Assembly: GCA_905250025.1 (NCBI GenBank)
Contig: CAJNOJ010000231.1
Location: 62,001 to 126,000, forward strand
Reading direction: 5' to 3'
Source of the DNA: Adineta ricciae
Lineage: Eukaryota; Rotifera; Eurotatoria; Adinetida; Adinetidae
Length of the DNA stretch: 64,000 nt
In this document: positions 23,386-35,856 of the stretch, one piece after another
How the letters are laid out: every line of letters begins with the position of its first letter
Position numbering within the stretch: position 1 is the first letter of the stretch
Position numbers and translations under genes: made by a program
The notes under the pieces: model-generated
What the model saw: the letters and a program-made list of their open reading frames with translations, nothing else
Databases searched by the model: none
What the model was told of the DNA's origin: nothing

Positions 23386-24743
23386 GTTGTATAGAGTGAG
23401 TTGATGTAGCTCTCGACGAGTAGAAAATGGCCTATTCACAAATCAGACTGAATATTTATAAGAGAAGGGGAGATAAAGGACACAATGGCACAACACGGCG
23501 CAAACACACCAATCATTAGTGTTGACAAATAAAACTATGGCTAAAAGGACACTGTAACAGATTTCTTTCACAATGAGGGAAGGGGTCTCATTTCACTTTG
23601 ATGAGAATTCAATGCCCAAGGATCAACCGTATGGTTGGGTCACTTTTTAATTCAATTTATTTTTTAAAGTATATCTCTGTCCTATTTAACTTTACTTGTT
23701 TCACACTTGTAGTTCAGATTTTGAAATTTCATATATCAGCTTGTACAAGCGTAATACGATGACGCTATAAATATCGAAGTTTTGTACAGTGATTCTGAGA
23801 CATACGGTAAAACATAGGAAGCCAATTATTTGATACAAAGATACGTCTATCGAGGTAGAGTTACCTGATAATTATTAACTTTTCACACATGCTATTGTTT
23901 CGATGTACGGATATGACTAACTAATAGAGCATACATGTGGCCTTTTCATCGATCGTTATTGACAATTAACAAATTTTTGCGACAGCTCACATTAGAAAAT
24001 TAGTTTCTGTATGCTTTCGACTATTCTCTACACGATGGTGACAATGGTTTATCAAAGTATTAATTTCAAACTGCCACTGAAGTAACACGTTACGCGTACA
24101 AGCTGATATATTGTTTGGTCAGAACGACGATATTATCAATAAAGAATAAGAAATGTTCAAAATTTTCTTTTTTTCAGTTAAACTTCAGAAAAAAGAGGAG
24201 GATTGGGTAGCCAGTACTATTAGTTACAAATAGTATTGAAATAGACGAACACCAACTGAAGCAAGATGGTGTACTCATTTTGTGTCGTTATTAGGGAGAG
24301 ATTGTCTTTATATTTCTCTCAGTATCGAATCTTTAATTGAATTTGAATTCAATTGAACCACAGCCTGATCGATAAATTGTTTCTTACCTTAAAGTGCTCC
24401 TACTATACTGCTTGCATTGTTTTTTATTATCGATTAGACTCACTTTCTACAATAGATCTAAACATTCTTATCATATCTAACTTCATTTAGATATACATTC
24501 CTTTCTTTTTTGCTTCCCTGCGCAATATTTAAAGGTTACTTCGATTTAGATCAACTCAAGTATCAATGTAAATGAATCTTAGTAATTGATCGAAAAAGGA
24601 AGTGATAAAACTTGTTTTTTAGTAATACAATGCTCTTCCTAATAACATTAAGTATTTCATATACTTCCATGTAATATGATCTGATGTGTCTAGAGAAGTG
24701 AACAGACAATATGCATGTGTATATATAAAGAATAAGAAAATCA
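23386..24743. other. Intergenic region, nothing recognised
   Basis: About 1.36 kb of AT-rich DNA between two divergent genes. No RNA gene, repeat or decayed domain that I can support. Confidence 0.5.
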
Positions 24744-26432
24744 ATGTATAAAAAATCATTCACTAACAATATGTTATTGACAATATTGCTACATTTGCTT
24801 CTATTGAGTCGAGGGAGCAGTTTTCGTGATTCCGACGGGAATCAAAACGCAATACCTTCTACTATGATATCTTCCTACAGCAATGCAACAGATGCCGATT
24901 GGTACCGAAATGAAATGACTACTAAAGTGGTGCCTCTCTACAATGCTGCCTATAGAATACTTCACGACGACATCATACAACGTATTCTGCGTTTTGATGA
25001 AAGTTTAACTGAATCAAAGAATATTGATACGTCGACAATCAACCTTAGTCAAGAGTATACTCCCGTCATTGTAGGTGGTAATGATTCGAAATTAGACGAG
25101 ATTGCTTCGATTACTGAAGAAGACTCATCCATAATCGAAGCACAAGATAATACAACGGATCAAGAAGAAAAAAATGTACGAAAAAGAAGTATAATCGAGG
25201 AGACAACATATGCAGCATTATCAAGTGAAGATAACGACAGTGATCATATGAGCAGTAAAAGTGTGTCCAATATGGAGATTAATGTACGCTTAGCTGACGA
25301 GGCAGAACTTGATTCGTATGAATTAACAACGATGAGCGATGATATTATTACCAATGAGATAACTAAAGATATTCCAGTTACAAAGGCAGTAGACACTACT
25401 CAGTCATCTGTTATATCAATTGATCAAGCTAACGATGAACAGAATCGATTAAAAGTACTCGCAAATGATATAGGGATCGCTGCTAATAGTGTGTACAAAC
25501 ATTTAGAGAACGCTTCATTGGAATGTGAACATTTACGCAACAATTTGAATATAAGAATAATGGAGGTAACAGAAAATGTTTCGCAACACGAGAGTGAGCT
25601 TGAAAAATTACAACTCACCATCGAGAGTCTTGCAGCTAGCATACATATCGCAGAACAAGAAGTCACATTTGCTCAGCAACTCGTACGTGAACAAGAAGTG
25701 GCTGTTCAGAATGCTCAACATCAACATGACGCAGCTTGGGACAGGGTTAGAAAAGCACGTTTATGCCGGAGTGGACGTCGAAAGAAGCGTTTTATAGGAG
25801 GCTGGTGGTATAGAAATATTGAGCGGCCTATCAGTCAAGCTGTAGAGTTTGCAATAATTAAACCGGTATGTAGTGTTGCCAACATGGGTGGTATTGAAAG
25901 AGCCAAAGATGCAAGAGATTTAACAGAAAATGCACTAAATAATGCACAACGACAGCTAACAAATAAACAACAAGAGCTAGTCAACAAACGTGCACAACAT
26001 TCTAATTTAGAAATCCGTCGAAATCATGCGAATGCAGAAAAACAACAACTTCAGACACAACTTGCCGAGATGCAAACAAATTATGCAGCTATCTCATCTG
26101 TATTGAAACAGTTTCAACTTGTTAAAGTACATTTGTCCTCGATACTCATCTCTTCTAAATCGCTTAGGACTGAAATCAAACAACTCCTCGATTTTGAACT
26201 TGTCATCGAACCACTTAAAGCTCTCGCTGAACAAATGATCAAAGATCGATTAATGTCATCTTTTAATTTTCAAATTTCATCAAGTATCATTAACCAAGTT
26301 GATCAAATTCTAGATCGCTTAAGTGATAAATTAGAGCTTCTACCTCTTTTAAACATCAATGCTTCATTCTCCGAAGAGGATATCACTCTCTCTACTGTTG
26401 GAACTGATGCAGATTACAATACCGAAGATTAA
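24744..26432 (+). CDS. Secreted coiled-coil protein 1 (562 aa)
   Basis: N-terminal signal peptide (NNMLLTILLHLLLLSRGSS; the true start may be the second ATG at 24771). An acidic, Ser/Thr-rich region follows (about 30-240). Then come a long coiled coil (about 245-340), a dibasic site RSGRRKKRFIGGWW (about 345-358), a moderately hydrophobic middle (VEFAIIKPVCSVANMGG), a second coiled coil (about 395-465) and a helical end. RRKKR fits a furin-type cleavage site, so the precursor may be cut in two. Coil - hydrophobic segment - coil is an arrangement also found in helical membrane-inserting proteins, but nothing shows such a role. Its neighbour at 26592 has the same plan. Family unknown. Confidence 0.7.
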   Translation: MYKKSFTNNMLLTILLHLLLLSRGSSFRDSDGNQNAIPSTMISSYSNATDADWYRNEMTTKVVPLYNAAYRILHDDIIQRILRFDESLTESKNIDTSTINLSQEYTPVIVGGNDSKLDEIASITEEDSSIIEAQDNTTDQEEKNVRKRSIIEETTYAALSSEDNDSDHMSSKSVSNMEINVRLADEAELDSYELTTMSDDIITNEITKDIPVTKAVDTTQSSVISIDQANDEQNRLKVLANDIGIAANSVYKHLENASLECEHLRNNLNIRIMEVTENVSQHESELEKLQLTIESLAASIHIAEQEVTFAQQLVREQEVAVQNAQHQHDAAWDRVRKARLCRSGRRKKRFIGGWWYRNIERPISQAVEFAIIKPVCSVANMGGIERAKDARDLTENALNNAQRQLTNKQQELVNKRAQHSNLEIRRNHANAEKQQLQTQLAEMQTNYAAISSVLKQFQLVKVHLSSILISSKSLRTEIKQLLDFELVIEPLKALAEQMIKDRLMSSFNFQISSSIINQVDQILDRLSDKLELLPLLNINASFSEEDITLSTVGTDADYNTED

Positions 26433-26591
26433 TCTCAAAATAATACCAATATCCCCAAGGCTATCAGAGAAAACCCCATTTTCCGAATCACAACTGGATG
26501 AGTAATAAACTGGATTTTTCGTCTTTTATGATTCTCGATTTTTCATTTTCGAAAAAAGATTCCTATTGATCAAAATGATTTCCTATTTTAG

Positions 26592-29500
26592 ATGATAGAA
26601 GGAGAAATGCATCGTCTAAATAGAATTATTTATACTGCAGCAATTGGAATGATTATTTTTCTGGGATCAGTCGATGCCAGTTCGGTTACGTATGGTCTTC
26701 GGTTGAGACGAGCAACACCAAGTAAGCTATAATCTATTTTATTACATGGATTTAGATGTTTTATTTCAGAAGTGGACATTTCACTCAAAACACCCGTCAT
26801 CAATGCTCTTACAGAAAGAACAGCAATCGATGCTAGTTGGGAACAGTGTATGATTGTGGCACCTATGACTATACAATTATTAGGAGAATTACTAATTGTT
26901 TCAAGCGTGAAAGATGTTTCTTTTCGTGCTTTTTCACCGGATCGCCAGTTTATATATATTCGAAATCCCAATTCATTTCGAGCTACTCTGTTACAAATAT
27001 CATTTGGTAAGTGATAAGATGCAATAGAAACAAATTTATTAGTATATCCCAGGTAGATCGTTCGACTGAATAGATATTTGTCATAAAGAAAAAGACACCC
27101 TCATTCTCACGCACACCCACAGTATTTCTCTATAAATAAATAACGCTCGTTGAGGCAGACTCGCTCAACCCTCGACTGAAGCTCGCCTAATTCTAATGTT
27201 CCGATAAAGTGTTTTAAAAACATGTATTCATTTATGCATCTCGCAGTCGGTCATCGACATCTCTTCGGTCCGCCATTACCGACTGCTCTAGCTTACGTGT
27301 TGTATTCATCACCTACCGCAAACATCTCTTCTCTTCCCACTAAATACCTCACAAAAAAAATCAACTAGTTCAATTGATTGATCGTAAAGGAGCCAAATTT
27401 CTGCGGGAAAGGGACGTACATTTAGTAAATCCCGCCTTGTAAAAGAAGATCCGGGGTCCTTTATTGCAGGGGTAGGGTTTAGTACTTATTAGAAAAGATT
27501 CATACGGTTCTGACAACACAAAGCCACAAGATTATTCAGTTTCGAGGCGTCGCTCATTTGATTGATCGAATTTTTGACTATCGATATCTGATTGGTCAAT
27601 TTTGTATATGGACTGATGTTTCTATGCAACCTTTGACATTTGACCCCACCATCACCCCTCCATCCCTCATCGACTCAGACCCACCCCAACATTGGTTTTC
27701 AATGTTTTAAACAGTTTTCGAAGAAAAGTTTTTTTTGCCTTTGACATCTGACCCTGCCACATACACACAGACAGACAAACTATTTCTTTTCGTATGACCT
27801 TCCTTTCAGTCGAAGAAAAATTAACTTATATACGGGAATTATCTTGAAAACATCTTCAAATTATTTCATTCTATTGTTTGAGATTGATTTGGTATAGACA
27901 GTTTGTCCTTGCTACAAATCTTGTAAATATTTTTCATTCGTTTTTTAGCGGGATATCATGCTTTTCTTAGTGGTCATTCGACCATGAACACGATTCAGTT
28001 GCGAATGATCCAAATACCAAAACATATTAAAACGGCGCTTAAGCTTCTTGCTGCAAATTATCCGCGACGTATGCTCAATCGTTTACTTCCTCAAGTGTTA
28101 AATAATATAGAAGAGACAGGAAAGGAATGTGTGACAATAACTAACGCTACAAGTAATCAATTCTCTCAAGTAATGTTACTAGTTAATGAAGTAATCGAAA
28201 CAACAACGGAAACGCAGTCAGAGCACGAAAGCAAAGTAGAAGAAAATGAAAGAGAACTTGAAGTTTTACGTGAACAAAAAGCAAATTTGGAAAAAGAAAA
28301 AGAATTTCGTGCGAAGTTATATCAAGAGGCTACCGATATAGCAAACAAAGCTGAATCAGCTTATCAGCAAGCACTTAATGATATACCAACAGGATTGTCA
28401 GCGTTTCTACGAGACTTTGCTCGTGGTTTGCTTAAAATAGCTGATACAGTCGCGAGCGTTGCTGCTGCTACGCTTACTGGTTCGATGATGCAGGGAGGAA
28501 CAACATTCCCTCAACTCGCTAGCTCCACATTCTCAAGTGGTAACATTGGAGGCAAGAAACCAATTTCTTTCAGTCTCAGTAACACACTCAACATGGCAGA
28601 ACAATTCTCTAAAACAATACGATCGTTTCAAATTGCTGTATCAAATAAAACTAAAGACCCAAAAGCAATGACTGGTTTCAATATTGCTTTTCGGGCATTT
28701 CGAGAATTCGTCACGTCATTACACGATAATCCAGCGAAAGCAATAGCAATGAGACTAACTGGGAAAGCTGAGAAACTTGCAGCAAAGGCTGCCGAAGCTG
28801 CCAAAAAGATTAAGTCGAACAATGAGACTGGCCAAGAAATAATAACAGAAATAGAACAAATTTGCGATGATCTTGATTCATTGCAAAGTGCTAATCAACA
28901 GGCAAATCCGGAGACTGCTTCAAGAACTATATCCACGGTTGGATCTCATGATACTCCGAGTGCGGATGATTCATCTCAAAATGAAGTGCGAAAAGCTCAG
29001 ATAGCACAGACTCATCTCACAGAAATGCGACGTCGTCAAGATGAACAAGCTGCTGAATACCTTAAACTATTAGAGGTTATGCGTCAAATGAGTGCCAAGA
29101 TGATGACAATCAATTTAGCGACTATTAATTATAACGAAATCATCGCTATGCTCAGAAAAGCTTTGGAGTTACTTAGTAAAGTACATCAACAATGGGATAA
29201 CTTCGTGCGCTTCTTCAATCAAATGTCTGTATTGATCAAAGATATGATCAAAGGTCCATTGAAAAGATTCCTTCAAGTGGCTGGTGCCGGCACTGATGTA
29301 GAACATGCCATGCGTCTCCAATTGATAGATACGCTCAAAGAAGAGACCTACGGTATTCATCGTGAATCTTATATTCTTTTTGTTATGTCACGCACTTACT
29401 ACGAAGTATCAAGCAAATATTTAATGGGTCGACTCGCGGGCCTTTCAAGTATGCTTACCGCCCGAAATGAATCAGAACGAAGAGAATTAATGGAAACTTT

Positions 29501-29708
29501 GAAAAATCAGACGGATGTCGCTCTTGAAGAAATCGAAGCTCTCATTATCGAACGAAAAGCAGCCTTTGATACAGAACTAAATAAACGAAATACTGAACTG
29601 ACTGCATTAATTGATGAGCTAGGTGGTCCTAGTGAAAAAACTCAGCTTGCAATCGAAGAAGGTAAACGTTTGATCGACAGTGGTGCAGCTTGGGATGACG
29701 ATTCATGA
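26592..29708 (+). CDS. Secreted coiled-coil protein 2 (about 708 aa, three exons)
   Basis: Exons 26592-26721, 26770-27006 and 27949-29708 with GT-AG introns and consistent phases give 709 codons. Exon 1 encodes a signal peptide (LNRIIYTAAIGMIIFLGSVDAS) and ends near RLRRA. Exon 2 is a small domain (SLKTPVINALTERTAID...). Exon 3 has a coiled coil (about 190-260), a hydrophobic Ala/Gly segment (IADTVASVAAATLTGSMMQGG), then long helical stretches. The ATG at 27984 is internal, not the start. Like its neighbour, it has a Cys-containing segment (GKECV, compare LECEH) before the coil, so the two may be distant paralogues. The second intron is unusually long (942 nt) and carries an interspersed repeat. 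Confidence 0.72.
27141..27182. repeat. Short interspersed repeat, copy 2, inside an intron
   Basis: taacgctcgttgaggcagactcgct followed by ccctcgactga, as at 14392-14433. It lies in the only long intron of the window; the bases up to about 27900 may be inserted DNA. No transposase or terminal repeats seen. Confidence 0.45.
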
Positions 29709-30784
29709 AATCAGAAACTTGAACTTTATATCTCACAGTTCAATTTAATGTATCGTCGAAAAACGTTCAGCACAAAATTTCAATATTCTTTTGCACAATC
29801 CTTCTTTTTAATCCATGTTCATATATATATCAAAGTACCCTCTTTTGAAATATTAATGAGAAATAAAGAATTTTGATTGAAATCAACTAAAGATAATAAA
29901 TGATATCATAGTAGGTGTAGATGCGGCTGAAGGTCTGAAAACAAAAAACTTTTTCGACAAATAAGAAGTATAATGTGTGGACTCAGGTTACCGGGAACCA
30001 TAGGACTTGTCTCTAATTAATCTAACTGAACACGTTTTAACGTGTTGAAAATGTGCGGCCTATACGCGTTATTCTTAGTTCCTAGTCTACTTGGGTGAGT
30101 GAGATGAGGGTATGAATACTTTAGTTGATCACTTAAACCCACATCCACCAACTTTGTATAACCGCATATAGCTCATCTTGACCAACACCTGTAGAACTCT
30201 ATAACCTCAATTTTGATCCGGGTAAGGGAAGCGGAGCGCGAAAAAGGCCAGAGCTGCCCATCTCTGACTGCTACCGCAGAGAGTTCATTAAGAGCACACG
30301 ATTACTAGAATTCGCACTAGACAATTGTAGCAAATAATGGCAAGTACAAATATAACCCTGTACAGTTAGCGTATGATCATATAGCATATCGAATTAAACG
30401 GTATACGGTTTAGTCAAAAGTCTATTGATTAATATAAAAGCTAATGATTGATATACTAAGGGAAGATAATCATAGACTTTGACAAATAGGAGAGTCATAG
30501 AGAGGAAAGATGGCGTTTGATAAAACATATGACTCATACGCACAAAATAATAAAATGGGGAGAATTCATGTTTTTGTTGTGAATAGAATAGAAGAAAAGA
30601 AAAAGAGAAAATGTATGGTAGTATTGAAAAAAACCAACACATTTCACCCAGTATTTACACAAGGTATGTAATATTTTGTGTTATTCTCAACAGACGATAT
30701 TATCTGCGAAGCTCAAAACTGAACTTATTAAAAGCATATCAATGCAGAAGAGGCACAACAGACAGTAGACTTTGATCATATTAG
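29709..30784. other. Intergenic region, nothing recognised
   Basis: About 1.1 kb between genes on the same strand. A more GC-rich patch near 30220-30290 does not fold as a tRNA that I can see. Confidence 0.45.
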
Positions 30785-32932
30785 TTGCTCAAATTTTTCA
30801 ATAGTTCTTGCAATCATATAGGCAGTGTGCAAAAGCAGATTATTTGTATATTTCATAGGCGGTATCAGCGAAGTGATATGCTGGAAAACCATCGACTACA
30901 TATTATTTGGCTAAACGAAACTCAATCAATTGAAGAAGATTGTATTTCATCAGAGTTTCATTCTTTAATAAGCAATACAGCAAATAACATCAATAATATT
31001 ACAGTATTGCATGATAAACATGAATTTATAGATGAATTAAGTAAAATATCTAATTCAACAATAAAAATATTATTGATTATGATAACAAATTTACCGTTGG
31101 AAAATACAATTAATTCAGCATTCATACAATTAATGGAAGATTTAATTGAAATTGATTCTATATATCTATTTAGTCTTGACTCAACAGAAGACATAAGACA
31201 ATTCCCAGAAGGTACTAAAATACGTAGTTATTCGACAAATGAATCCGAAAAGGTATCACTTGTAGAAGAAAAACAAGATCAACAAAAAAATAAATCGATT
31301 GTCGAGCGAAGATTGTATGTTCAACTCATTATCTAGTTTTAGTAACGATGAAACTGGTTCATTTGTTTCTGACGAAGAAACAAAACGTCAAGAAGCTGAA
31401 TTTATGTATGCTGGAATTGTAAGAGACATTCTAGTTCAGATAAATTCAACCGAAGGTGAACTGCTGGACTATTGTCAGAAAAAATATATGCGAATAACAA
31501 ATCACAATTAGTATTTATCGATGAATTTCAAGAGTACTACGATCCATGCAATGCTATATTTTGGTATACTCGTGATACATTTCTCTATCGTTTTTTAAAT
31601 AAGGCACTTAGAGAACAGGACATCGACACACTTTATGGATTGAGATATTTTATCAAAGATTTGCATGAACAATTGATAGAGTTGCATCATTTATCGAAAA
31701 ATGACACTAAAAGCACGGCGAATGCTAATATTAAAACGATGTATCGAGGACAACTAATGAATCTAAATGAGTTTAATAAAAAAATTCGTTATCATATGAA
31801 TGGTTTCCTATCAGTAAATACATTTCTATCCACAACAACAAACAAAGAGCTGGCTATATTTTTCGTTAACGGTGAAATAGTACACATTCTCTTTCAAATT
31901 AATGCAGATGAAAGTATAACGAAATTTCCATTTGCAAAACTATCCAAAAAAAGTGCTTTTGGTAATGATGAAGGTGAAATACTGTTCGCCATGGGTGCTG
32001 TATTTCGAATCATGTTAATGGATAATGAATTATGGCATGTAACATTAAAACTTACTGACGAAGAAGACGACGATTTATGCAAATTAACGAAATATGTGAA
32101 AAATGATATTGTTCAACCCATCCCTTTGGTAAGTTTAGCAAAACTAATGGGTATACTTGCACGGTACGACAAAGCAGAAAATTTTTATATACTATCATTT
32201 GGTCCTGCTATTGCCAGCCAGAATGCTGGATGTATAGCTGCTGTATATAATGATCTTGGTCTTAATTATAAATTGATGGAACAAATCAATAAAGCTATCA
32301 GATGTTTTCAAATATCACTCGATTTGAAATGCAAACATTTCACAAATGCTGACACTAATCCATCATTAGCTATTACGTATAACAATCTTGGAGGGGTATA
32401 TTTTTCACAACAGGAATATGAACTTGCAGCACTCATGTACAGGAATGCGGCACGAATTCATCGTGCTAGTACAAATCCAGATCAAATCTCTCTTGCAATT
32501 TGCTACAACAATATCGGAACTGTCTGTAAAGAAATTCAGCGTTATGAAGAAGCGTTGTTAATGTATGAAATGTCGTTAGAAATTCGTTTGTCAGTACTTC
32601 CTCGCACTCATCCAATGATCGCAACGACATGTAATAATATTGCACACACTTATTATTTACAAGGACACAGTGAAAAGGCAGCTGAATATTGGAAGAAAAC
32701 CCTACTAATCCAGCAGACTTCCTTACCTTCAGATCATCTCCTTCTGGGCAAAACATATCAGAGTTTATCCATAGTATCGTATGAACACGGATTTCTTGAA
32801 CAGGCACTAGAATATGCTAAAAAATCGCAAAAAGTCAACTCGGTCAATTTTCCAACAGACCATCCAAAAGTCAAAGAAGAAAATGAATGGATTAGTCAGG
32901 TCGAAGAAGAATTGGATAAGCTTCATGTATAA
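30785..32932 (+). CDS. ART-TPR protein, short form (frame interrupted)
   Basis: Three domains in order. First, a Rossmann-like N-terminal domain (LHIIWLNETQSIEED, then KILLIMITNLPLE), starting at 30785 or at the ATG at 30878. Second, an R-S-E class ADP-ribosyltransferase domain: TMYRGQ (Arg), NTFLSTTTN (STT) and DEGEILFAMGAVFRI (ExE). Third, about five TPRs of kinesin-light-chain type (ITYNNLGGVYFSQQEYELA). The frame changes twice: around 31310-31345, where a 22- or 28-nt GT-AG stretch could restore it, and at about 31485 in aaaaaatatat, where two bases too many break it. Either it is a recent pseudogene or the run is a sequencing error. ARTs of this class transfer ADP-ribose to arginine. It has no myristoylation end, unlike its long relatives. 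Confidence 0.8.
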
Positions 32933-33600
32933 ATTCCTTTGTAGTTTCTTTTCAAAACAGATTATTATGATTTTATTATCTTTTGCTGAATGCGAGAATA
33001 AAAATTTTGAAATAAATAATTATAAAATTAAGTGCTCTCGGAAATGAATGATACAAAAAGTCCTTTATTTTAATTATTATGCACCAAAATCAATAGCAAT
33101 GATGTACGATTAAAAAATTCCACGACCTGATTGATAAAAATATCGTTATTTTGATTAGAAAAATTCAACATATTCATAATCGCTATTGATATATAATGAC
33201 TTGTTATTATCGTTTTCAATTCGTCTGAACACATAAGGAATCATCACATGACATGAAATAGATGTGGCGACGAATGACTACTGATTGTCAATATAGTGTC
33301 ACCCTCATCCTCACCCTCAAATATATATTTGATCTATTTAACTGTACTTGTTCGTCACTTGTGGTTCAATTTGTGAATCTCATCATCTAGATAAACAAGT
33401 TGACTATTTATCGTCAAACATGCTGTGACGTAAATGGTGCTTAGAATAAATATTAAAATCTCATATATTTGTTAAAGTATAAAACGAAGAGTAAATATTT
33501 CGCACAACTATTCATTAGTTTCCTTTTTCTTGTTGACAAATTGTTATTTTTGAACAAATAAATTGAATATAAAAGCTGAACTACGTTCACACTTGTCATT
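32933..33600. other. Intergenic region, nothing recognised
   Basis: AT-rich; no feature I can support. Confidence 0.45.
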
Positions 33601-33608
33601 AGATAAAA

Positions 33609-35800
33609 TGGGTAAAAACATGTTTTTACTTATTGCTCTTATGGCATGTTTACTAGAGATTGGGTTAACCACATTCGATCTCCAGTGGCACAATTTCGAT
33701 GCTTTTGGAAATAAATTAACTGCCAACGATTATCTTGTTCGTGTAACAAGAAACGACATCGAAAAATTGGCCATTTAATTCGGTCTATTTGATTCAAACA
33801 ACATTAGCGATCCATATGTTTAATTGATCATCCTGGACTATGTACTCTCGATGTTAATTTGATCTATCATCTGGCGGCTGGTAAACAGACGAATGATTCA
33901 GACTCATCGTCGATGATTGTTGTGTTCGTTGGTGAGGATTACACTTCAACAGATACATCGAGCAAAGGTTTTGTTTATTGGACGACTCTATAGCAGCTCA
34001 ATACTGTTCTGTCCGATTCAATCGAATATTCATTATTTTACTGTAGCAAACGATCATAAAGAATGCACAGTACTCGGTGGTTCATCCGTCGGGCACAGTT
34101 GCTGGCTTTGCCCAACAAAGCGGAATGAAAAATTATCAACATATGGTACAAGTAGCTGATAGCTAGACCTATTCAGCGGCCAGTCCTGCACGGCAATCAT
34201 CATTGATGAACTGGGATGCTGATGTAGTTAAATCAAAATATCTCATATCAGTTTCAATCGGCAGCGATTCAAATCAGGCGATTGTTGGAGTACAAATCAT
34301 AAACGCTGTTTTTCGCTTCGAGGTTGTGGTAGCATCGAATCAGTTGAATTACTTGGCAAGTCAACGGAATGGAGGATATATTGGATAAGGCAGAAGAGTA
34401 GCTTGGTTAAACGAAGATTCGACAAGACCCGTACTAGCGAATAAAGATCCCCTTTAATACGAATGGATGTCATCGAATATTTATATCCATAGTAACAGTG
34501 ATGTAAGGTTTGTAACGCCTCGAGTAGTTTTTCTCAACGACTAAATGCCGGTATGGAACGAATTCGGCACTATATGGATAACAACGGGCAAATGTGCGTC
34601 ATTCGGCCAGCACCAGCTAGTTACTTCTCGACAACCAACTCGATCGTGGAACAAATTTCAGCGCTTTTCATCACTATATCCATGTTGGCTGAGAATGTTC
34701 TATGTCCAGTCGGCATTAGCTTATCTATCACCATCTGAGTCGGATGTATTGGATGACATTCTTATGGAACATATTTTCGGGATCAGCAAATCATAACAGT
34801 GTGTTTCTTAATCAGTATCTAGGTGAAGCAGTGGGTAATTCGATATTCACATGCGACTATAGCCTTCCTAACGCTGAATTTTCTACCAGTATTCAATCGA
34901 TGATGATATCACGAGACGACGAGAAAGAATTCGTCTTCGACTTGCTTGACGAACAAGACTTGACACTGACCATCGACTTTGTCGACATTGAAGAATATCT
35001 TTATTCCATATATCATCCATTGGACATCAACTCTACTCAAGAATCTTAATAGTATATCGTCTCTGTTATCATTCACATCACAAAACATTCTGGACAGTTT
35101 CGATACACCTCGAAGGGTATCAATCCCATCGGTGGTTTTCGTACGAGTATCAAGGGACAAGCAGACGAAGGAAATACAGTAAATGATTACGCTGTACAAG
35201 AACTACAGTGCTCATCCTCACTTCATCGCTACGTGGAGGCATCATCACAAAGTTGCACAATTAAATTGGAGCTAACGAGAGTGACTAACGTAACAGAGTT
35301 TCTTCGTGTTGGAGATGAACATAGATTTGCAGGTCTTTGGCTCCTATTGATGAAGAATTCGATTGATGGCATATTTCATGAACGATCGAAGGCTCAGACT
35401 TATGCATTTTTCGCAATGACACTAACACTAGTTATGTCGACTGAATCATTGCTTTATATCGTAAACCAACAAACTCCGATAGCGCGATCAAATGAAATTA
35501 TTTTTCACGACCGACTCTTTACCATTTTTTGCTTGGAATTGTTTGGATTACTTTATCTTAGTATCAAATTACTATACATGTCACTCTAAAATCATTCGAT
35601 ATCATATCGAAAAATCACATTTTATACAAAAACAGGCTCGGTCATTCAACGCATTCGACAAAAGTAACGCCAATAGAACAGAACAAGACTGGGCAACTCG
35701 TATGCGATGTCGATAATAAGCCAGAAAATCCAGCAGACAAGCAAACGAATATCAAGAAAGCCATTCCTCTTCATACAGCAAACGTAGTTTAAGCACAAAG
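33609..35800 (+). pseudogene. Decayed coding region, family not recognised
   Basis: The plus strand begins with a signal-peptide-like frame at 33609 (MGKNMFLLIALMACLLEIGL, then FDLQWHNFDAFGNK). It continues as a chain of short open pieces in changing frames: GLCTLDVNLIYHLAAGKQ, HPSGTVAGFAQQSGMKNYQ, SLMNWDADVVKSKYLI, MERIRHYMDNNGQMC and others up to 35589. The pieces have protein-like composition, but stops and frame shifts separate them. This looks like one large secreted-protein gene that has decayed, or several. I do not recognise any domain. Confidence 0.4.
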
Positions 35801-35856
35801 TGACAGAAACATTCGTTGATACTTATATTTTTCTTTTCAAAAATAGACTTCCGAAC

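Noticed and set aside
30220-30290. tRNA or other structured RNA in a GC-richer patch
   Set aside because: I could not find a cloverleaf or conserved tRNA boxes; no CRISPR array or rRNA is seen anywhere in the window either.
35233-35589. Intact small membrane protein
   Set aside because: It is one piece of a longer decayed stretch, with no clear start context or partner copy.
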